DNA of 9,741 bases from an uncultured Oscillospiraceae bacterium (GTDB lineage Bacteria; Bacillota; Clostridia; Oscillospirales; Acutalibacteraceae). The position numbers and the translations under genes are program-made. The stretch covers positions 1-9,741 of the forward strand of contig URYX01000055.1 of NCBI GenBank assembly GCA_900552225.1, in the 5' to 3' direction. The notes beneath the pieces are model-generated. The model was not told the origin of the DNA and made no database searches. It saw only the letters and a program-made list of their open reading frames with translations. Shown piece after piece: positions 6,655 through 9,741 of this stretch; the first letter of the stretch is position 1; every line of letters starts with the position of its first letter.

Positions 6655-6799
6655 CGGGCAGGGATGAAAGACACTGCGGCGGCATATACTGCACAAGGGG
6701 CAGGCTGCAGCAGAAGCAATACGGATTACAGAAGGAAAGGTGCCGCGAAACGGCGGTGAACGAACGGGAGAAATCACCGTTCGTTTTGGCATATGCCCT
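6655..6799 (+). promoter_or_regulatory. Structured cdsA-dxr intergenic region with competing hairpins
   Basis: AACGAACGG (6759-6767) pairs perfectly with CCGTTCGTT (6777-6785) and is followed by TT, making a terminator-like hairpin of 9 bp. An alternative stem, GGTGA (6755-6759) with TCACC (6774-6778), overlaps both arms, so the two cannot form together. GCCG/CGGC (6742-6745, 6751-6754) and the perfect palindrome GGCATATGCC (6788-6797) also lie here, the latter 2 nt before the likely dxr start. A TATACT (6685-6690) resembles a -10 box but lacks a good -35. Conditional attenuation or initiation control of dxr is possible; this is inference. Confidence 0.45.
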
Positions 6800-7945
6800 A
6801 TGGAAAAACGACTGATTTTGCTCGGTGCAACCGGATCCATCGGTACACAGGCGCTGGATGTGGCGCGGATGCACGGTTATCCGGTGACGGCTATGGCGGC
6901 CGGCCGCCGTGTGGAGCCGTTTGAACGGCAGATCCGTGAATTCCGTCCGCGCTTTGCGGCGATGACGGACCCGAAGGCCGCGGCCGACCTCAAGGTGCGG
7001 ATTGCCGACCTGCCGACCCGCGTGCTGGCGGGAGAGGAGGGCGTGTGCGCACTGGCCTCCGAGCCGGAGGCTGATGTGGTGCTCAATGCCATTACGGGAG
7101 TGGCGGGACTGCGCCCCACCATGGCTGCCATTGCGGCGGGACACGATATTGCCCTTGCCAACAAGGAGACCCTGGTGGCGGGCGGAGCCCTGGTGACGGA
7201 GGCAGTGCGGCAGCGCGGTGTGCGGCTGCTGCCGGTGGACAGTGAGCACTCCGCCATTTTCCAGTGTCTGCAGGGCGCACCCGAGCGCGGCGCCGATCGC
7301 CTGATTCTGACTGCCTCCGGCGGCCCGTTCTTCGGAAAAACGCGTGAGGAACTGCAGCAGATTACGCCGGAGGACGCTCTGCGTCATCCGAACTGGAGTA
7401 TGGGTCCGAAAATTACGGTGGACTCTGCCACGATGATGAACAAGGGCCTCGAGCTGATTGAAGCACACTGGCTGTTTTCCATGCCCGCCGACCGGATCGA
7501 TATTGTGGTGCACCGTGAGAGCGTGGTGCATTCTTTGGTGCAGTATGCGGATCACTCGGTGGTGGCGCAGCTCGGCGTGCCGGATATGCGCATTCCGATT
7601 CAGTACGCGCTGACCTACCCCGACCGTCTGCCCTCACCGGTGCGCGAATTGCGGCTGGACGAATGGGGCAAACTGACCTTTTATAAGCCGGATGACGAGA
7701 CCTTCCCCGGAATGCGGTTGTGCCGCGAGGCGGTAAAGCGCGGCGGACTGACGCCGGCCGCGCTCAACGGAGCCAATGAGCAGGCCGTCGCCCTGTTCCT
7801 GCAGGGGAAAATCGGCTTTTTGGAGATTGCGCAGCGGGTGGCCTCGGTGCTGGAGCGGACATGGGGCGAGGCCTCCTCGGTGGAGGATGTGCTGCGTTGC
7901 GACCGTGAGGCGCGTGAGTATGTAAGGAAAGGCGGAAGCGTATGA
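6800..7945 (+). CDS. dxr: 1-deoxy-D-xylulose-5-phosphate reductoisomerase
   Basis: This NADPH-dependent enzyme converts DXP to 2-C-methyl-D-erythritol 4-phosphate, the committed step of the non-mevalonate isoprenoid pathway and the target of fosmidomycin. From ATG 6800 it has 381 residues, the usual length. It begins with the nucleotide-binding LILLGATGSIG (residues 5-15). LANKETLVAGG follows, then the metal ligands in DSEH (D147, E149) and in MNKGLE (N214, E218). HPNWSMGPKITVDSATM and the C-terminal LNGANEQAVALFL complete the signature. Family alignment favours 6800 because the Rossmann strand starts at once, yet this ATG has no clear ribosome binding site. An in-frame GTG at 6740 sits after AGAAGGAAAG and would add 20 residues (MPRNGGERTG...). 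Its stop overlaps the rseP start (ATGA). Confidence 0.96.
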   Translation: MEKRLILLGATGSIGTQALDVARMHGYPVTAMAAGRRVEPFERQIREFRPRFAAMTDPKAAADLKVRIADLPTRVLAGEEGVCALASEPEADVVLNAITGVAGLRPTMAAIAAGHDIALANKETLVAGGALVTEAVRQRGVRLLPVDSEHSAIFQCLQGAPERGADRLILTASGGPFFGKTREELQQITPEDALRHPNWSMGPKITVDSATMMNKGLELIEAHWLFSMPADRIDIVVHRESVVHSLVQYADHSVVAQLGVPDMRIPIQYALTYPDRLPSPVRELRLDEWGKLTFYKPDDETFPGMRLCREAVKRGGLTPAALNGANEQAVALFLQGKIGFLEIAQRVASVLERTWGEASSVEDVLRCDREAREYVRKGGSV

Positions 7946-9042
7946 CGGTGGTTCTCAAAATTCTGGCAGCGATTCTCATTTTTGGGCTGTTGATTTTTGT
8001 GCATGAGCTCGGTCATTTCTTGGTGGCCAAGTGGATGGGAATCCGTGTCAATGAGTTTGCCCTCGGAATGGGGCCGCGTCTGTTGAAATTCGGAAAAAAA
8101 GAGACCGTCTATTCGCTGCGCCTCTTTCCGATCGGCGGCTTCTGCGCCATGGAGGGGGAGGATGCCGACAGCGAGGACCCGCGCGCCTTCGGCAATCGGC
8201 CGGTATGGCGCCGGATCTTGGTGGTCGTTGCCGGTGTCTGCATGAATTTTCTGCTCGGCTACCTACTGCTGCTGATCGCGCTCGGCGTATGCATACAGCC
8301 GGAAAACGGCAGCGAAAAGGCCGTGTATAACAGCACCACCGTGGCCACGCTTGCCGAGCAGACGCTGCCCTATCAGACGGGCCTGCGTCCCGGTGACCGG
8401 ATTGTGCGGGCCAACGGCAAGCGGATTGTGACGGACATCGATTTGGCCATGATCCTGCAGAGCGACGAGGACGGCGTGCTGGATATGACGGTGGTGCGCG
8501 ATGTGGACGGCGTATCGCAGAAGGTGGTGCTGTCGGACGTGACCTTTCCGCTGGTAACGGCGGAGGACGGCACGCGCTACCTCTCCTATGAATTCCGCGT
8601 GATGCCCGTGGAAAAGACCGTGTGGTCAACGGTGGCCCGTGCCGGGAAGCTCGAGTGGTCGTATGCGACGCTGGTGTGGCGCAGCCTCGGGGACCTGATC
8701 AGCGGAAAATACGGACTCAACGAGCTGTCCGGCCCGGTGGGTACGGCGGATATCATCGGTGATGCGGTGCAGGATGCGGTGCAGTCGGCCAGTCTGAACG
8801 GGCTGTATTCGCTGCTGATGATCGTTGTGCTGATTACGGTCAACCTCGGTGTGTTCAATCTGCTGCCGCTGCCGGCTCTGGACGGCGGACGGCTGGTGTT
8901 TTTGCTGTGGGAGGCGATTTTCCGCCGCCCGATCCCCGCAAAATACGAAGGCTTGGTGCACACCATCGGCTTTATCCTGATTATCCTGTTCTCCGTGGTG
9001 GTGCTTTTCAGCGATATCCGCAAGCTGATTGCCGGAGCGTGA
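7942..9042 (+). CDS. rseP: RseP/RasP-family site-2 membrane metalloprotease
   Basis: This intramembrane zinc protease cuts transmembrane anti-sigma factors and similar substrates. It has 366 residues, at the short end of the family. The first membrane helix carries HELGH (H21, E22, H25). The third zinc ligand lies in NLLPLPALDGG (N306 to D314). Between them are the conserved FPIGGF segment after the first helix, a PDZ domain (about residues 115-210, QTGLRPGDRIVRANGK) and the LSGPVG motif. A final hydrophobic helix (IGFILIILFSVVVLFS) ends the protein. ATG 7942 overlaps the dxr stop by 4 nt (ATGA), with AAGGAAAGGCGGAAG upstream, which implies translational coupling. It is the last gene of the operon, followed after 51 nt by a terminator. 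The ispG gene often found next is absent. Confidence 0.97.
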   Translation: MTVVLKILAAILIFGLLIFVHELGHFLVAKWMGIRVNEFALGMGPRLLKFGKKETVYSLRLFPIGGFCAMEGEDADSEDPRAFGNRPVWRRILVVVAGVCMNFLLGYLLLLIALGVCIQPENGSEKAVYNSTTVATLAEQTLPYQTGLRPGDRIVRANGKRIVTDIDLAMILQSDEDGVLDMTVVRDVDGVSQKVVLSDVTFPLVTAEDGTRYLSYEFRVMPVEKTVWSTVARAGKLEWSYATLVWRSLGDLISGKYGLNELSGPVGTADIIGDAVQDAVQSASLNGLYSLLMIVVLITVNLGVFNLLPLPALDGGRLVFLLWEAIFRRPIPAKYEGLVHTIGFILIILFSVVVLFSDIRKLIAGA

Positions 9043-9093
9043 TCCGCCGAACGGAGGACAGGGCAGCCTCGGCTTTGTCCCCGCAGTTCTGAT

Positions 9094-9130
9094 CCGCCGC
9101 CCGTGCTATCGGCACGGACGGCGGCTTTTT
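9094..9130 (+). terminator. Strong intrinsic terminator ending the pyrH-rseP operon
   Basis: CCGCCG-C-CCGTGC (9094-9106) pairs with GCACGG-A-CGGCGG (9112-9124), loop TATCG, with one C-A mismatch, followed by C and TTTTT (9126-9130). The GATCCGCCG of the left arm is directly repeated at 9041-9049, so a competing pairing is possible. The gap 9043-9093 also has a GGACA/TGTCC inverted repeat. Confidence 0.88.
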
Positions 9131-9305
9131 GCGCTTGCCCCGGAGAACAGCAGCAGCGGAGTGAAAGATAGATTTGTACCACAAAAATGATTGATTTATA
9201 CCTGGAAAAAGGAGGGAAAATAAGATACAATAAAAATAGAAAAAACGCCAAAAATTTTCATCTGTATTTTTAAAATTATAAAAAACGCTTGAAAAGCAAA
9301 ATATA
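9131..9305. promoter_or_regulatory. AT-rich intergenic stretch upstream of a secreted-protein gene
   Basis: From about 9160 the composition changes sharply to A/T runs, unlike the GC-rich genes around it. Runs of A and T at about 9250-9305 sit directly upstream of the -35 box of the next promoter and suit an UP element. Two weaker promoter-like pairs are TTGTAC/TATACC (9174-9179/9197-9202, 17 bp) and TGGAAA/TACAAT (9203-9208/9226-9231, 17 bp). An isolated Shine-Dalgarno-like AAAAAGGAGGG (9206-9216) has no start codon after it. I see no supportable gene. Confidence 0.4.
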
Positions 9306-9334
9306 TTGACTCATTTCCGAAATTACTGTATAGT
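9306..9334 (+). promoter_or_regulatory. Near-consensus sigma-A promoter for the secreted-protein gene
   Basis: TTGACT (9306-9311) and TATAGT (9329-9334) are exactly 17 bp apart, each one base from consensus, with A/T tracts upstream. Transcription would begin near 9341, giving a leader of about 275 nt before the ATG at 9617. Confidence 0.82.
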
Positions 9335-9340
9335 AAAACT

Positions 9341-9616
9341 GTCGAGAGAACGCGGAAAAGCGGAAAACGGAGAAACAGTTGAACCGAAGTCGCCCGGGAC
9401 GGTTCCCGCCTCCCGCTGCGCTCTCATGAAAGGCGGAAAGCCCGATGCGTTGCAGATCTCAGAAACGGAACCCGGCGCAGGAGCACAGGCTGTGGCCTGT
9501 GCGGACATTCTGCGCTCCTCGGAGGGAGCGCTTGCTCTTGCGACCTTCGGGCGCACAGCCATTTCGGCTGTGCGCCGCAGGACGCAGGACACAGAAAAAA
9601 CGCGAGGAGGATTTTT
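9341..9616 (+). ncRNA. Long structured 5' leader, candidate cis-regulatory RNA (class unassigned)
   Basis: The predicted leader is GC-rich and full of strong hairpins. GCACAGGC (9483-9490) pairs with GCCTGTGC (9495-9502) around TGTG. GCGCTCC (9512-9518) pairs with GGAGCGC (9525-9531). An 11-bp perfect stem, GGCGCACAGCC (9550-9560) with GGCTGTGCGCC (9566-9576), closes over ATTTC. Upstream, CCGCC (9406-9410) can pair with GGCGG (9432-9436), in competition with CGGGA/TCCCG (9395-9399/9404-9408) and with GAACCG/CGGTTC (9381-9386/9400-9405). No T-tract terminator precedes the start codon, so any control would be translational or by RNA stability. I checked by eye for cobalamin, c-di-GMP, guanidine, SAM, glycine, T-box and ydaO hallmarks and recognised none. 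It ends at the strong ribosome binding site GAGGAGG (9604-9610). Confidence 0.5.
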
Positions 9617-9741
9617 ATGTATAAGAAATGGCGTCAGGGCCTGGCTGTCGTATTAACGCTCTGTTTGTTGCTTACCGGAACCCCCGTGCTCGCGCTGCAG
9701 GGTGAACCTGAATATTCGTTCGATTCCGCAACGGTTTCAGC
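9617..9741 (+). CDS. N-terminus of a secreted protein with Sec signal peptide (runs off the window)
   Basis: This frame opens at ATG 9617, six bases after GAGGAGG (9604-9610), and is still open at the window edge, giving 41 residues. The start MYKKWRQ is a basic n-region. It is followed by the hydrophobic core GLAVVLTLCLLLTGTPV, then VLA-LQG, a likely signal peptidase I site after about residue 26. The single C within the core is too deep for a convincing lipobox. The mature start (GEPEYSFDSATVS) is acidic and gives no family. It has its own strong promoter and an unusually long leader, so it is a separate unit from the rseP operon. Large surface or cell-wall-associated proteins are plausible, but the function is unknown. 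Confidence 0.85.
   Translation, partial: MYKKWRQGLAVVLTLCLLLTGTPVLALQGEPEYSFDSATVS

Noticed and set aside
6663..6690. An internal promoter upstream of dxr
   Set aside because: TATACT (6685-6690) is a fair -10 box, but nothing resembling TTGACA lies 16-18 bp upstream.
9187..9273. A 28-codon lysine-rich open frame in the AT-rich gap
   Set aside because: There is no ribosome binding site before the ATG, and the composition simply follows the A/T richness.
9341..9616. A known riboswitch (cobalamin, c-di-GMP, guanidine, T-box) in the leader
   Set aside because: Some GC-rich blocks look suggestive, but the conserved cores of these classes are not visible by eye. A covariance-model search would be needed.

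Overview
The window reads as chromosomal DNA of a GC-rich Gram-positive anaerobe, most likely a Clostridia member of the Oscillospiraceae/Ruminococcaceae type. This is inferred from four things: strong purine-rich Shine-Dalgarno sites, frequent GTG starts, U-tract hairpin terminators, and the Firmicutes-like gene order pyrH-frr-uppS-cdsA-dxr-rseP. All supported genes are on the + strand. I see no tRNA, rRNA, CRISPR array or complete insertion sequence.

Region 1 (1-3650) is accessory. It starts with the 3' end of an unrecognised gene (2-253), possibly a degenerate serine-recombinase-like protein. A LacI-family repressor follows (338-1381), then two tandem hairpins (1393-1467). Next is a 683-residue cytoplasmic protein (1515-3566) that looks like an alpha/alpha-barrel glycoside-hydrolase-type enzyme with an N-terminal Rossmann-like domain. 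The repressor probably controls this enzyme, and an imperfect inverted repeat at 1469-1497 is a candidate operator. A strong bidirectional terminator (3592-3643) closes the region.

Region 2 (3709-9130) is a housekeeping operon with a good sigma-A promoter (3709-3737). It encodes UMP kinase (pyrH), ribosome recycling factor (frr), undecaprenyl diphosphate synthase (uppS), CDP-diglyceride synthase (cdsA), DXP reductoisomerase (dxr) and a site-2 protease (rseP). Together these supply UTP/CTP precursors, ribosome recycling, isoprenoid precursors, the lipid carrier for wall synthesis, phospholipid precursors and membrane proteolysis. Spacing is tight (-4 to 22 nt) except for a 145-nt structured gap before dxr. 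A strong terminator lies at 9094-9130. The often-associated rpsB-tsf (upstream) and ispG (downstream) are not present here.

Region 3 (9131-9741) begins with an AT-rich stretch and a near-consensus promoter (9306-9334). A leader of about 275 nt follows, GC-rich and with several strong hairpins, which I cannot assign to a known riboswitch class. It leads into a signal-peptide-bearing secreted protein (from 9617) that runs off the window. This leader and the structured cdsA-dxr gap are the least explained parts of the window.
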